A stretch of 64,000 nt of DNA from Streptomyces purpureus (GCF_014648195.1 NZ_BMQQ01000021.1:44669-108668), one strand, 5' to 3'; counted from the first letter of the stretch, positions 8,684-17,701 are shown. Made by a program: numbers and translations. Notes: generated by a model not told the origin, from the sequence alone.

Positions 8684-8787
8684 CGAAGCCGACCAAGAAA
8701 ATCCCGCCGTTGACTCCGTACAGTCTCCTGACCGGATTCCTGGTGGAGCTGGACAGAACGGCTTCCCGTACGGCACTTCTCAACAGC

Positions 8788-8817
8788 TAGGAACCCCTCG
8801 TACTTATGGGGTTCCTA
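8788..8817 (-). terminator. Terminator of the PL8 lyase gene
   Basis: A perfect 10-bp stem TAGGAACCCC / GGGGTTCCTA with a 10-base loop, 6 bases beyond the PL8 stop codon on the minus strand. Confidence 0.75.
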
Positions 8818-8823
8818 TAAAAG

Positions 8824-11175
8824 TCAGCTGAGAGCCACCTCACACCGATGAGTGGCCCCCTGGGTGCCGGGGGTGATCCGCAGCCGGAGCGACGGGGTGG
8901 TGGCGAGCACCTCCACCGAGGGATCGCGAAAGAGGATCCGGGCGACCGGACGGTCCCAGGCGATCTCCAGCGGCTGCCCGGTTCTGGGCGGCTCGGAGAC
9001 GGCGAGGACGGCGGTGGAGCGGCGCCTGCGCACCAGCACGCTCGCCGGGGCACTCACCTTCAGGCGCTCTACCGTACCGGCTCGCCAGAAGTTCGCCGCG
9101 GTCAGCCCCAGAGAGCGGACGGCGACCGCCTGGCGGTCCGCGGTGTTGTCGAGGATCTCCAGCCAGCCGAGATCGTGGGAACGTGCCGCCACGGCGCGTC
9201 GCGAGGCGCCCGGCATCAGCAGATAGGCGTAGGCCGCTTGGGTGGGGTTCGTGCCGTGGTCCAGCCACAGGGTCTGGTACCGGCGGGTGCGGCGCTCGGT
9301 GGAGGAGCCGGCGTTGATGTCGCTCCAGGCCCCCGTGCGGTCCTCGCGCAGGGTGCGCAGCGCTCCCGTGCCGCCGGGCAGGACCCAGCCGCCGTGGCCT
9401 TCGAGGTGGGCCCAGCGGGGGCCGGTGGTGAAGGCCTGGGTGCCCTGCTCGCCGAGGTTGCGATTGTCGACGACGGTCTCGACGGGGACGCCGTCGGTGC
9501 TGGTGATCCCGGCGCCGAGGCAGATGACGGTGTCGGCGGCGCAGAACCAGGACTTACGGGCTTCGAGGGTGGACCCGAGGCCCTTGAGGTGCTGGCCCAC
9601 CGCGGCGAACTCCCCGTCGGTGGCGCCGCCGACCCACTGGACGGCGGGCTTGGGCTGCCCCCATTCGCCGCCGGCCCGGTCGGCGAGCCGCTTGGTGGAG
9701 ACGGTGGTGCCGGGCAGCCGGTAGGGGTCCACGGTCGGCCAGAACCAGTCGGTGTACTGGGCGTCCGCTCCTGGGCCGGGGCCCCACCAGTAGAGCATTC
9801 CGGCGCCGGTGTGCCAGCCGCGCGGGTTCTCGCCGTTGCCGCACTCGTAGTACGAGATCCGCTCCGAGGCCATGGCTATGTTGGCGGCCCAGCCGGGGCG
9901 GCGGTGGACGGCGCGGTCCATGGCGGCGAAGAGGCGGTGGCCGACGGGCTCGGGGGCGGCGGGGCCGGGGGCGGCGGCGACCGCGTGCAGCCGGGCGAGG
10001 TCGGCGACGCCGAACTGGCGGGCGGTGAGGATCGGGCTGACCGTGTCCCGTTCGATCCAGCCCTTCACGCGCGCGTGCCACCGGTCGCGTTCGGCGGGGC
10101 TCGCCCCGGCGGCGAGCAGGGCGATGGCGGCGATGAGTCCCTGGCCGTGGAAATGGTCGCCGCGCAGGATCTTCCGGGCGTCGTCGCGGGCGTAACCGCG
10201 GCTGATGGCACGGCCGTTGACGCTGTCCATCGCGAGGCCGTTGTAGATGAGCGGGGCGTAGGCGTGCTCGACGCCGTCGAGGATGATCTGCCGGGCCGGG
10301 TCTGTGACCGCCCAGGTGGAGCCGGCGAGCAGCGTGAAGAGCCGGCCGAGGCCGTCGAGCAGGACCTGTCCGTACGTACCCGAGTAGGCGACCCAGGTGT
10401 GCTGGACGAAGCTGCCGTCGGCGTAGAGGCCGTCGCCCCGGGTGACGTACGGGAAGACGGGGCTCAGCGCGTCCCGGGCCAGGGCGAGTTTGGCGGGGTC
10501 GCGGCCGAGGACGCCGCGCAGGGCGACCGAGCGGCACAGGTCGACGCGGTTGGCGCCGGTGGAGGTGCCGGTGTAGCTGCCGAGGGCGGAGTCGGGGATG
10601 AAGTGGTCGACGGCGGCGCAGGCGGCCTGGACGCGGTCCGGGCCGAGGTGGTCGTGGAGGGCGGCGACGATGTCCATCAGCAGGCGGGGGCTGCCGATCT
10701 GCCACTCCCACCAGTTGCCGTAGCGGGTGGTGCCGGGGTGGTAGACGCGGGCGGAGAGGTGGTCGAGGCCGCGTACCACGTCGGCGAGGAGGCTCTCGTC
10801 GCCGGTGAGGCCCGTGCCCTGCTGGAGGTAGGCCTCGGTCATGGTCCACAGGCGGCTGTAGCTCTTGGTGATCCCGGACGGCGGGTCGAAGGCGTGGCCC
10901 GGCCACAGGGAGGTGGCGGTGGGGGCCATCGACGCCTGGAAGCCGCGGGCGAGTTCGCCGGTCTCGGCGAGCCGGGAGGCGTACGGCGCGGCGGCCGGGT
11001 CGTAGCCGGTGCCGAGCTGGAGGGTCAGCCAGCGGGCTCGTAGCGTGTCGAACTCGTCTGCGGCAGCGGCGCGTTGAATGGGGACACGGGCGGACGCCGG
11101 GGCGGGCACGAGGGCGGCGCCGATGGCGGCGGACGAGGTGGCGGCGAGGAAGGTGCGGCGGGACCAGGCGGGCAC
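8824..11175 (-). CDS. Secreted polysaccharide lyase family 8 enzyme
   Basis: A 783-residue PL8 lyase (hyaluronate/chondroitin/xanthan lyase family), secreted. The GTG start at 11175 follows GGAGG and gives a Tat-type signal (SRRTFLAATSSAA). The helical toroid domain holds the catalytic Asn209 (TGANRVD), His259 and Tyr268 (QHTWVAYSGTY); the spacings of 50 and 9 residues match the streptococcal hyaluronate lyase triad. The aromatic patch is N154-W155-W156. The beta-sandwich domains follow. Homology gives a beta-elimination mechanism on uronic-acid glycans, but the substrate cannot be read from sequence. It lies 167 bases downstream of the GH101 gene, on the same strand, with its own operator-like palindrome. 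Confidence 0.9.
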   Translation of the reverse strand: MPAWSRRTFLAATSSAAIGAALVPAPASARVPIQRAAAADEFDTLRARWLTLQLGTGYDPAAAPYASRLAETGELARGFQASMAPTATSLWPGHAFDPPSGITKSYSRLWTMTEAYLQQGTGLTGDESLLADVVRGLDHLSARVYHPGTTRYGNWWEWQIGSPRLLMDIVAALHDHLGPDRVQAACAAVDHFIPDSALGSYTGTSTGANRVDLCRSVALRGVLGRDPAKLALARDALSPVFPYVTRGDGLYADGSFVQHTWVAYSGTYGQVLLDGLGRLFTLLAGSTWAVTDPARQIILDGVEHAYAPLIYNGLAMDSVNGRAISRGYARDDARKILRGDHFHGQGLIAAIALLAAGASPAERDRWHARVKGWIERDTVSPILTARQFGVADLARLHAVAAAPGPAAPEPVGHRLFAAMDRAVHRRPGWAANIAMASERISYYECGNGENPRGWHTGAGMLYWWGPGPGADAQYTDWFWPTVDPYRLPGTTVSTKRLADRAGGEWGQPKPAVQWVGGATDGEFAAVGQHLKGLGSTLEARKSWFCAADTVICLGAGITSTDGVPVETVVDNRNLGEQGTQAFTTGPRWAHLEGHGGWVLPGGTGALRTLREDRTGAWSDINAGSSTERRTRRYQTLWLDHGTNPTQAAYAYLLMPGASRRAVAARSHDLGWLEILDNTADRQAVAVRSLGLTAANFWRAGTVERLKVSAPASVLVRRRRSTAVLAVSEPPRTGQPLEIAWDRPVARILFRDPSVEVLATTPSLRLRITPGTQGATHRCEVALS

Positions 11176-11225
11176 GGGGGCCTCCCGAGGCGTGGGTGTG
11201 GACCGGCTCAGGGCCGGTGTAGCAC

Positions 11226-11277
11226 GCGCTTTCTGTCGCCAGCAATGGTCATGACATGACGAGATGAAAGCGCTTTC
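11226..11277 (-). promoter_or_regulatory. LacI-type operator and promoter region of the PL8 gene
   Basis: A perfect 12-bp palindrome GAAAGCGCTTTC at 11266-11277, typical of LacI/CcpA-family sites, lies about 90 bases before the PL8 start. A second half-like copy GCGCTTTC occurs at 11226-11233. On the minus strand TTGCTG and TACACC, 18 bases apart, lie between the palindrome and the gene and could be the promoter. No LacI-family gene is present in the window. Confidence 0.55.
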
Positions 11278-11342
11278 CACCTTGGGGCGTCCGGACGGCG
11301 GGATGGCGGGCCGCCCGGGCGCCGGGTCAGGGCCTTCGAGGG

Positions 11343-14300
11343 TCAACCGCCGCAGTGGAAGCGGGCGTTGCTCCAGTCGGCGTGGTCGTTGCCGTTGCCG
11401 TCTCCCCCGTCGTCGGCCACCAGGTCGACGTACCGCGCGCCGGTGACGTCGACGGTCAGGGACCACGCCGGGTCGTTCGCCCCCAGGACCGGTGACGTCA
11501 CCTTCCGGGTCCCGTCGGCGAGCACGCCGAAGCGCACGCTGCCGCGGGCCGTCTGTGCGTCGTCCACGCCGACCTCGGCGGTGAAGGTGGTGCACCGGCC
11601 GCCCAGGTAGTAGCGGACGGTGGCCGGGGCGTGGGTGCCCAGGCCCTTGGCGTAGGGCACCCCGCCGATCGACAGCGGGCGGCCGTCGCCGGTGCCGGTC
11701 TCGCCGTTGGAGCGGTCGCGTTCGACGGGGCCCCAGCCGTTGGTGGCCGAGGTCCAGTCGAGGTCACTGGCCCAGCTGTCGGTGGTGGGCGGCGGGGGCA
11801 GCGTACGGACGGAGGTGGTGGCGCTCACCCGGCGCGGGACGCCACCGGTGGCGTAGGTCGCGTGCGATGTCACCGTGTACGTCCGGTAGGGGGCGTCCAG
11901 CGGTGGGGTCACCCGCCAGGTGGCGCTCGCCTTGGCGCCCGGTGCGACCGAGTCGAAGGTGACGGGGCCGGCCGGCTCGGCGCTCCAGCCGTCGGGCAGG
12001 GTCAGTGCCACCGCGACCCCTTCGGCGGCTCCGGCCTCGTCGTGGGTGAAGGTGGCCGTGACGTCGTTGGGGCGGCCTGGTTCCAGGGTCTCGCCGGCCG
12101 TGACCGAGAGCGTTCCACAGGCGGCGGGTTCGGCGGCCGGGCCGAGGTCGGTGACGGTGAAGCCGTCGAGGACGAAGTCGGCTCCGTCGGGGGCGTCGCT
12201 CCGCTTGCGCAGCCCGGTCCAGGTGTCCCCGCATCCGGCGGTGACGGTCTCGGTGAACCGCGCGGTGGTCCGCTGCTGTCCGATCGGTGTGCGGCGGGTC
12301 TCCACGGCGCCGCCGGACGTGCGGTCGTACCCGGTCACCCACTCGTAGGCGCCCGCATGGCTGGACTGGTGGTCGTAGGAGACCCGGTAGGCGTGGCCGG
12401 CCTTCATCGGCACGGTCCAGGGGGCGGTGCGGTAGACGAGGCCGGGGTTCTCGTCGTGTGACTTGAGGGACTCGGCGCCGCCGAGGACGTCGTCGACGAG
12501 CTTGCCGTTCCAGCCGGACTGGGTGTACGGGGCGTGCAGCTGGCTGATGTGGGTGCGGGGGTCGGTGGAGCCGCCCGCGTCACCCTTGAGGAAGGGGCCC
12601 CAGCCCTGGTCGACGGCCTCGAAGTCCTCCTGGACGACGGTGCCGGGCTCGGGGGCGGGGGCGGCGCCCGCGACGACACGGACGTCGTCGACGCGTACCC
12701 GCGCCGTACCGGCCTGGGCGGCGATCCTCAGCACCGCGGTGCCGTCCGCCGGGGCGTTGAAGGTGGTCCTGGCCCGCTGGAGGTGGGTGCCGTGCCAGTC
12801 GGATGCGGCGACCTGGTCCTTGACGGCGGAGCGTTCGACGGCGACCGACCGCCCGGCGATCGAGAGCGTGGTGCGGCGCGTCGCACCCGGCTCGACCTCG
12901 ACGAGCGCCGAGGCGGTGTAGCGGCGGCCGGGGGTGAGGCCGGTGATCCGCTGGGTGAGTGACACCTCGGTGTCACCGGTCAACGCGGCGCTGTGGCGGC
13001 CGTTGGCGTCGGTGTGACGGGTGACATCGCCCGACTTGGTCCAGGCGGCCAGCCGGTTGTCGTTGAAGCCCGGGTCGGCGACCGGGCCGCCCTCGCCCCA
13101 GCGCGGCGGGCTCTGCTCGGGCGCCCGGTCGGGGTAGAGCACATAGGGCTGCCCGGCGGCCGCGTCGAGGGTGATCCGGCCGTCGACCGGGCGGACCGTA
13201 CCGGTCCTCACCCGGCCGTTGTCTGTGAGCTCGTACACGGTGTACGCGCCCCGGCCCGGCACCGCCCAGCTGCTGGTGCCGCCCCCCTTGCTGTAGTGGT
13301 ACAGCTTCCTGCCGCCGTCCCAGGGGAGCAGATAGCGCTCGCCGTCGAGGACCTTGCGGCCGTGGTCGTAGAAGGTGCGCCGGCCGTTCTCGACGGTGCC
13401 GCGCACGCCGCCGGTGAAGGTGATGTCGTCGCCCTGCCAGCGGGTGATCCGCTGCTGCTGGAGGTATTTGGCGGGCAGGTTCTTCTGCCAGACGGTGGCC
13501 TGGAAGGCGTTCCAGTCGTTCTCGCCGGTCCAGCCCTCGAACTCCTCCAGCGCGCTCTGGCCGAGGACGGGGTGGTTGTTCCAGATGTCCTTCTCGTGGT
13601 TGCGGATGAAGCGGATGATCTGGGAGTTGAGGCCCTTGTTGGTGGAGCCGCCGTAGTCGAGGTCGTTGGCCCAGTGGGACCAGAGCGAGGCGCGCTCGAA
13701 CTTCTCCGACCATTCCGTGCCGACGTGCCAGCCCTGCGCCTGGACGGCCTGGAGGGTCTTGTCGGCGATCCAGCCGTGTGTGTAGTAGACGTCGATGTAG
13801 AGGAAGGAGAGGTTGCGGTCGGTCTCGTTCCTCAACTGCTGGAATCTGCTGGCGAGATCGCCGCTGTTGAGGTCGCGGCGCTGGTCGATGTAGTAGCTCT
13901 GGTTGAGCCAGTTCCAGCCGGGCCGGGTCTTGTCGACGAGGGTCTCGCTGAAGTTCCTGGCCTCGGGGTAGGACTCGGTGGCGTTGACGTGGACGCCGAA
14001 GGTGGCGCCCCACTTCTTGCCGCCGCGCAGCAGCTTGTTGAGGTCGTCGAGGCCGCCGGCCCGCTTGTTGTAGTTGCCGCCGTAGTCGGGGTGGGCGGAG
14101 TCGTGACCCTCGGAGCCGTAGCCCTTGAGGACGGCGAGCTGGCCGAGGCCGTCGGTGGCCAGCGAGATCCGCTTGACGTCGTCGAGGGTGCGCAGGAACG
14201 GGTGGGTGGCCTGGCTGGCGAAATTGAACGGGATGTGGGTGATCACCCGGTCCGGGGTGCTTTCGCTGCCGGGTGCCCGGACGCCGATGGCACGGAAGGC

Positions 14301-15197
14301 GAGGGCGCCGTCCTGCCAGTCGGTCTTCCCGTCGCCGTTGGCGTCCGGGGTGACGACGACCTTCGCCCAGGGAAGGTGGTCGCCCCTCTCCGGCCGGGGG
14401 GCGCCTTCGCCGCGGTAGGTCCACTGCCCGGACCAGACGCCGACCCGGACGGATCCGTCGGCGGCCTTGCGGGCCTGGTGCCACAGCCGGGCCTTGTCGC
14501 CGCCGGTGGGGCCGGAGGGCTTGTCGTAGCTGGAGTTGGACTCGACGGCGGCGGCCAGTGAGGCCGTGTTGACCAGGCCGTAGGTGGCGCCGACGGGGGC
14601 GGGGTCCGGCGCCGTGGCGGCGGTGATGTCGGCGAAGCGGTCGGCGTTACGGGTCGAGTCGTGGTCGAGCCAGGTGAAGGCGGTCTCGGCGCCCGGGTCG
14701 GCCGAGCCGACGGAGACCAGGTCGTGGCCGGGTATGTCGAGGGTGGCGAGGCGGAAGGCGTCGGTGTCGCGGACGGCGGTGACCTTGAAGGTGGTGGCGC
14801 GGCCGGTGACGGTCAGGGACGCGTCGATCTCGACGCCGGGGAGGTCGGGGAAGGTGAGGGTGTAGGCGGCCCGGTCGGCGGTGACGACCGGTTCGCCCTT
14901 GGCCTGGACGGTGAACGGCGTGCCGTTGAGCACGACCCGGGTGACCGGGGCCGTACTGCCCGCGAGGGCGGTGCCGGTCCCGCGGTCGGTGTACGAGACC
15001 ACGCGCGGGAAGTCCTTGGCGACGGCGACCGCGAGCTGGGGGGAGCCGATGAGGGCGGTGGTGCCCGGGCCGGCGGCGCGGGGGGCGTGGTGGGCCCGGC
15101 CGTCCGCGAGGGCGGGCCCGGAGAGCGGCCCGGCCAGGGCGAACAGGGCGGACGAGGCGGCGAGGAGCGCGCACCCGGAACGGAATCTTCGCGACAT
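11343..15197 (-). CDS. Secreted GH101 endo-alpha-N-acetylgalactosaminidase
   Basis: A 1284-residue secreted GH101 enzyme that should release Gal-beta-1,3-GalNAc or related O-glycans from Ser/Thr. The signal peptide is MSRRFRSGCALLAASSALFA. The N-terminal beta-sandwich is followed by the (beta/alpha)8 core with YGSEGHDSAHPDYGG and FGVHVNATESYPEA. The candidate nucleophile is Asp469 (LYIDVYY) and the acid/base Glu495 (GTEW), aligned to Asp789 and Glu822 of the bifidobacterial enzyme as I recall them. A galactose-binding/CBM region follows, then a NEW3-like domain near residue 1000, and an NPCBM domain forms the C-terminus (SDLDWTSATNGWGPVERD). The ATG at 15197 is chosen for the signal peptide; the ribosome site is weak. 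Confidence 0.9.
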   Translation of the reverse strand: MSRRFRSGCALLAASSALFALAGPLSGPALADGRAHHAPRAAGPGTTALIGSPQLAVAVAKDFPRVVSYTDRGTGTALAGSTAPVTRVVLNGTPFTVQAKGEPVVTADRAAYTLTFPDLPGVEIDASLTVTGRATTFKVTAVRDTDAFRLATLDIPGHDLVSVGSADPGAETAFTWLDHDSTRNADRFADITAATAPDPAPVGATYGLVNTASLAAAVESNSSYDKPSGPTGGDKARLWHQARKAADGSVRVGVWSGQWTYRGEGAPRPERGDHLPWAKVVVTPDANGDGKTDWQDGALAFRAIGVRAPGSESTPDRVITHIPFNFASQATHPFLRTLDDVKRISLATDGLGQLAVLKGYGSEGHDSAHPDYGGNYNKRAGGLDDLNKLLRGGKKWGATFGVHVNATESYPEARNFSETLVDKTRPGWNWLNQSYYIDQRRDLNSGDLASRFQQLRNETDRNLSFLYIDVYYTHGWIADKTLQAVQAQGWHVGTEWSEKFERASLWSHWANDLDYGGSTNKGLNSQIIRFIRNHEKDIWNNHPVLGQSALEEFEGWTGENDWNAFQATVWQKNLPAKYLQQQRITRWQGDDITFTGGVRGTVENGRRTFYDHGRKVLDGERYLLPWDGGRKLYHYSKGGGTSSWAVPGRGAYTVYELTDNGRVRTGTVRPVDGRITLDAAAGQPYVLYPDRAPEQSPPRWGEGGPVADPGFNDNRLAAWTKSGDVTRHTDANGRHSAALTGDTEVSLTQRITGLTPGRRYTASALVEVEPGATRRTTLSIAGRSVAVERSAVKDQVAASDWHGTHLQRARTTFNAPADGTAVLRIAAQAGTARVRVDDVRVVAGAAPAPEPGTVVQEDFEAVDQGWGPFLKGDAGGSTDPRTHISQLHAPYTQSGWNGKLVDDVLGGAESLKSHDENPGLVYRTAPWTVPMKAGHAYRVSYDHQSSHAGAYEWVTGYDRTSGGAVETRRTPIGQQRTTARFTETVTAGCGDTWTGLRKRSDAPDGADFVLDGFTVTDLGPAAEPAACGTLSVTAGETLEPGRPNDVTATFTHDEAGAAEGVAVALTLPDGWSAEPAGPVTFDSVAPGAKASATWRVTPPLDAPYRTYTVTSHATYATGGVPRRVSATTSVRTLPPPPTTDSWASDLDWTSATNGWGPVERDRSNGETGTGDGRPLSIGGVPYAKGLGTHAPATVRYYLGGRCTTFTAEVGVDDAQTARGSVRFGVLADGTRKVTSPVLGANDPAWSLTVDVTGARYVDLVADDGGDGNGNDHADWSNARFHCGG

Positions 15198-15259
15198 GGA
15201 CTCTGCGTAGTGGCCGCCGCGCGGGGCGGTCAACGCGTTGGTGCGGCGGCGGCTCCGCC

Positions 15260-15289
15260 AGTCCAAGAACCCCGTTCCGTTAGTCCAAG
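15260..15289 (-). promoter_or_regulatory. Direct repeat AGTCCAAG upstream of GH101 gene
   Basis: AGTCCAAG occurs at 15260-15267 and 15282-15289, 22 bases apart (two helical turns), 63 bases upstream of the GH101 start. Read on the minus strand it is CTTGGACT, overlapping a possible -35. Likely a regulator site, with the regulator unknown. Confidence 0.35.
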
Positions 15290-15310
15290 CGTGACCCGGA
15301 CCACAGAGAT

Positions 15311-15361
15311 GTTGAATGTTGAACGGAATGGAGTTACGGTCGTTCTCGTTGAACATTCAAC
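15311..15361 (+). promoter_or_regulatory. Promoter and flanking inverted repeat of yceI-like gene
   Basis: Two 15-base arms, GTTGAATGTTGAACG (15311-15325) and CGTTGAACATTCAAC (15347-15361), are inverted copies matching at 14 of 15 positions. Between and within them lies a good promoter: TTGAAT (15312-15317), a 17-base spacer and TACGGT (15335-15340). One arm overlaps the -35 and the other falls at the expected transcription start, as expected for a repressor such as a MarR-family protein. Confidence 0.65.
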
Positions 15362-15394
15362 AAGAGCGTCACTCATCCCCCCAAGGAGCACGTC

Positions 15395-16012
15395 ATGGGT
15401 CTCTTCGGCCGCAAGAACGACACCGCCACCACCGCCACCGCGGTCGCCACCCTGCCGGTGGACCCGGCGCTGGCCGCCCTGACCGGCGACTACACCGTCG
15501 ACCCGGCGCACAGCAGCATCGGCTTCACCGTCCGCCACGCCATGGTCACCAACGTCCGCGGCGCCTTCGGGGAGTTCGAGGGCACGCTGCGGCTCGACGG
15601 GGCGGACCCGGGCGCCTCCACGGCCGCCCTCGACGTGCGGATCGAGAGCGTCGACACCGGGATCGCCGACCGCGACGGCCATCTGCGCGGCGCCGACTTC
15701 TTCGATGCGGAGCGGTTCCCGCTGATGACCTTCCGCTCCACCTCGGCCGAGCAGCTGGGCGGCGAGACATACCGCATGACCGGTGACCTCACGATCAAGG
15801 ACGTCACCCGCCCGCTCTCCATCGACCTGGAGTTCCACGGCAGCGCGACGGACGTCTACGGCAACGAGCGCGTCGGCTTCGAGGGCAGCGCCGAGATCCT
15901 GCGCTCCGACTGGGGCCTGACCTGGAACGCGGCGCTGGAGGCCGGCGGTGTCATGGTCAGCGACAAGGTGAAGCTGACCTTCGACATCTCCGCGATCAAG
16001 ACCGCCGCCTGA
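15395..16012 (+). CDS. YceI family protein
   Basis: A 205-residue YceI protein: a lipocalin-like beta barrel that binds isoprenoid or other long lipophilic chains in the solved homologues. The conserved start of the domain is YTVDPAHSSIGFTVRHAMV (about residues 30-48), with GDLTIKDVTRPL near 130 and WGLTWNAALEAGGVMVSDKV near 170. There is no signal peptide, so it is probably cytosolic; a 28-residue Ala/Thr-rich tail precedes the domain. AAGGAG precedes the ATG. It stands alone behind the palindrome-flanked promoter and ends in a shared terminator. Confidence 0.92.
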   Translation: MGLFGRKNDTATTATAVATLPVDPALAALTGDYTVDPAHSSIGFTVRHAMVTNVRGAFGEFEGTLRLDGADPGASTAALDVRIESVDTGIADRDGHLRGADFFDAERFPLMTFRSTSAEQLGGETYRMTGDLTIKDVTRPLSIDLEFHGSATDVYGNERVGFEGSAEILRSDWGLTWNAALEAGGVMVSDKVKLTFDISAIKTAA

Positions 16013-16036
16013 GCCGCCAGAGCCGCCAGACTCACC

Positions 16037-16087
16037 TGAGCCGCCCGAGCGACCACGCGCGCGTGGCGCTGCCGACCGGGCGGCTCA
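16037..16087. terminator. Bidirectional terminator
   Basis: Outer 11-bp stem TGAGCCGCCCG / CGGGCGGCTCA with an inner CCACG/CGTGG stem, between the convergent yceI-like gene and the gene ending at 16117. Confidence 0.75.
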
Positions 16088-16116
16088 CCCGCTGAGCGCC
16101 GCGGCGGCCGCGGCGG

Positions 16117-17475
16117 TCAGAAGCCGCCACCGCCGTCGAAGCCGCCTCCTCCGCCGAAGTCACCGCCGCCGAAGCCGCCCCAGCCGCCCGAGTCTCCGCC
16201 GCCGAAGTCACCGGAGTCGAAGTCCGCGCCGGAGGTGTCCCCGCCCTGGAAGTCGGCGCCGCCGTACTCCGCCGCATACGCCGGGGTGGAGAGCATCGAT
16301 CCGAGCATCGTGCCCATCAGCAGGCCGGGCAGGATGCCGCCGCCGAAGTAGCCGCCCGCCCAGGGGCCGTAGGCCGGGCCCGCCTCCCAGTACGGGCGGC
16401 GGCCGGTGTCGGTGTCGACCGTACGGGCCGCCGGGTCCTGGCCGTCCTCGATCCGGGCGGCGTCCGCCGCGCAGACCGGGACCTGCCGCGCCGCGGCGCC
16501 GGACGGCGACCAGAGCACGTCCGCCACGGAGGGGCCGTGGCGCGGGTCGAAGAAGCAGGGCGAGCGGCGCTCGGGCAGCGGCCGGTGCTCGCGGCGCGCC
16601 GCCAGGACGGCGAGCGAGAACCGGCCGTCCTCCAGGGCCTGGGTCACCGCCCGTACGTCGCTCGGGTGCTCGGCGGCGCCCATCAGGGACTTCGCCTTGT
16701 CGTAGGCGTCCAGGGCGCGTTCGTAGTCGGCGCGCATCGCGTCGTCGGCACCCTTCTCCGCCGGGTGGAAGTCGAGCCGGTCGAGCTCCTCGCCGAAGGC
16801 GGTGATGTCCTCGTCGACGACGACCCGCAGCTTGTCGAGGGCGGCCTGCTCCTCGGCCCGCTTGCGGTTCTTGTTGCGCCTGGCGACCGCGAGCGCGCCG
16901 GCACCGCCGGCGGCCGCGACCGCGCCGAGGGTCACCAGCGCGCCGACGCCCGGACCTTCGGTGTCGGCGGCCGAGCCGCCGCTCCAGGAGGCGGGGGCGG
17001 AGCCGCGGGCCTGCGGCAGGGCCTGGTCGACGAAGTTGTTCAGCTCGGTCTGCGCGTCGACACCGGGGGTCCTCACCGCGGTGACGAGGTTCTGCACGGC
17101 ATCCCGGGACATCACGGAGCGGTCCGCGCCCGCGTCGAACCCGTCGCCGAGACGGACGGCGTAGAGGCCGGTCACCCCGGTCTCGGTGCGCAGATTGCGC
17201 AGCAGGTTCTCCGGCGGGAAGTCGGCGGTCGCGGGCAGGACGGCCACGAAGACCGGCTTGTCCGCGTCGATGATCTTCTGAGCGAGGGCGTCCGCGTCGG
17301 CCCGCGAGAGCTGGTCGGCGGCGCCCGGGTCGACGTAGACCGGGCCCTGTTTCAGGGCCGCGGCCGCGTCGGATATGCCCGTGGCCCTGGCGGAGACACC
17401 GGGGGCCAGGGCCAACAGCAGCAGGAGCGCCAGCCCGGCGAGGGCCGACAGTACGGAAAACGGCCTGGTCCTCAT
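16117..17475 (-). CDS. Secreted/membrane protein with Gly-rich tail, function unknown
   Basis: A 452-residue protein I cannot assign to a characterised function. A signal peptide or N-terminal TM (about 6-30) is followed by an extracytoplasmic alpha/beta domain (about 35-140, QGPVYVDPGAADQL to LVTAV) resembling the TPM fold. An Ala/Gly-rich TM segment lies near 175-195, then a basic stop-transfer (ARRNKNRKRAEEQ). A cytoplasmic helical region (about 205-350) is next, and a C-terminal tail of some 60 residues is built from GGG-D-F-GGG repeats. Many actinobacteria carry such proteins, but the role is unknown. The start is the ATG at 17475. Confidence 0.75.
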   Translation of the reverse strand: MRTRPFSVLSALAGLALLLLLALAPGVSARATGISDAAAALKQGPVYVDPGAADQLSRADADALAQKIIDADKPVFVAVLPATADFPPENLLRNLRTETGVTGLYAVRLGDGFDAGADRSVMSRDAVQNLVTAVRTPGVDAQTELNNFVDQALPQARGSAPASWSGGSAADTEGPGVGALVTLGAVAAAGGAGALAVARRNKNRKRAEEQAALDKLRVVVDEDITAFGEELDRLDFHPAEKGADDAMRADYERALDAYDKAKSLMGAAEHPSDVRAVTQALEDGRFSLAVLAARREHRPLPERRSPCFFDPRHGPSVADVLWSPSGAAARQVPVCAADAARIEDGQDPAARTVDTDTGRRPYWEAGPAYGPWAGGYFGGGILPGLLMGTMLGSMLSTPAYAAEYGGADFQGGDTSGADFDSGDFGGGDSGGWGGFGGGDFGGGGGFDGGGGF

Positions 17476-17578
17476 GCATCGAAGCTACCCGAAAGGGAGC
17501 AAATCAGGCCATATCCCTGAAATTCGCGCTCCTGGGGGCAGGCGCGCGCTCAGCGGCCGGGCTGGGGACCTCGGACGG

Positions 17579-17701
17579 TCAGACCGAAGGCTCGGCGGGC
17601 TCCGCGGAGACGCCGGGGCGCAGGCTGACGTACGCCTTCACCGTCTCGCCGCGGTAGGCGTCGGGGACGCCGACGACGGCTGCCTCGCGGACCGCCGGGT
17701 G
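17579..17701 (-). pseudogene. Remnant of acyl-CoA ligase C-terminus
   Basis: The minus strand reads HPAVREAAVVGVPDAYRGET and then VKAYVSLRPG before ending in AEPSV-stop. This is the C-terminal subdomain of AMP-forming fatty acyl-CoA ligases. It has no start, no adenylation domain and no final lysine loop, and it begins in a different frame just where the GH3 relic stops. It is a 40-codon scrap, probably joined by deletion. Confidence 0.75.

Noticed and set aside
9554..11245. Long Arg/Pro-rich minus-strand frame inside the PL8 gene
   Set aside because: Frame-shifted reading of the lyase; the lyase frame contains the catalytic residues and the Tat signal.
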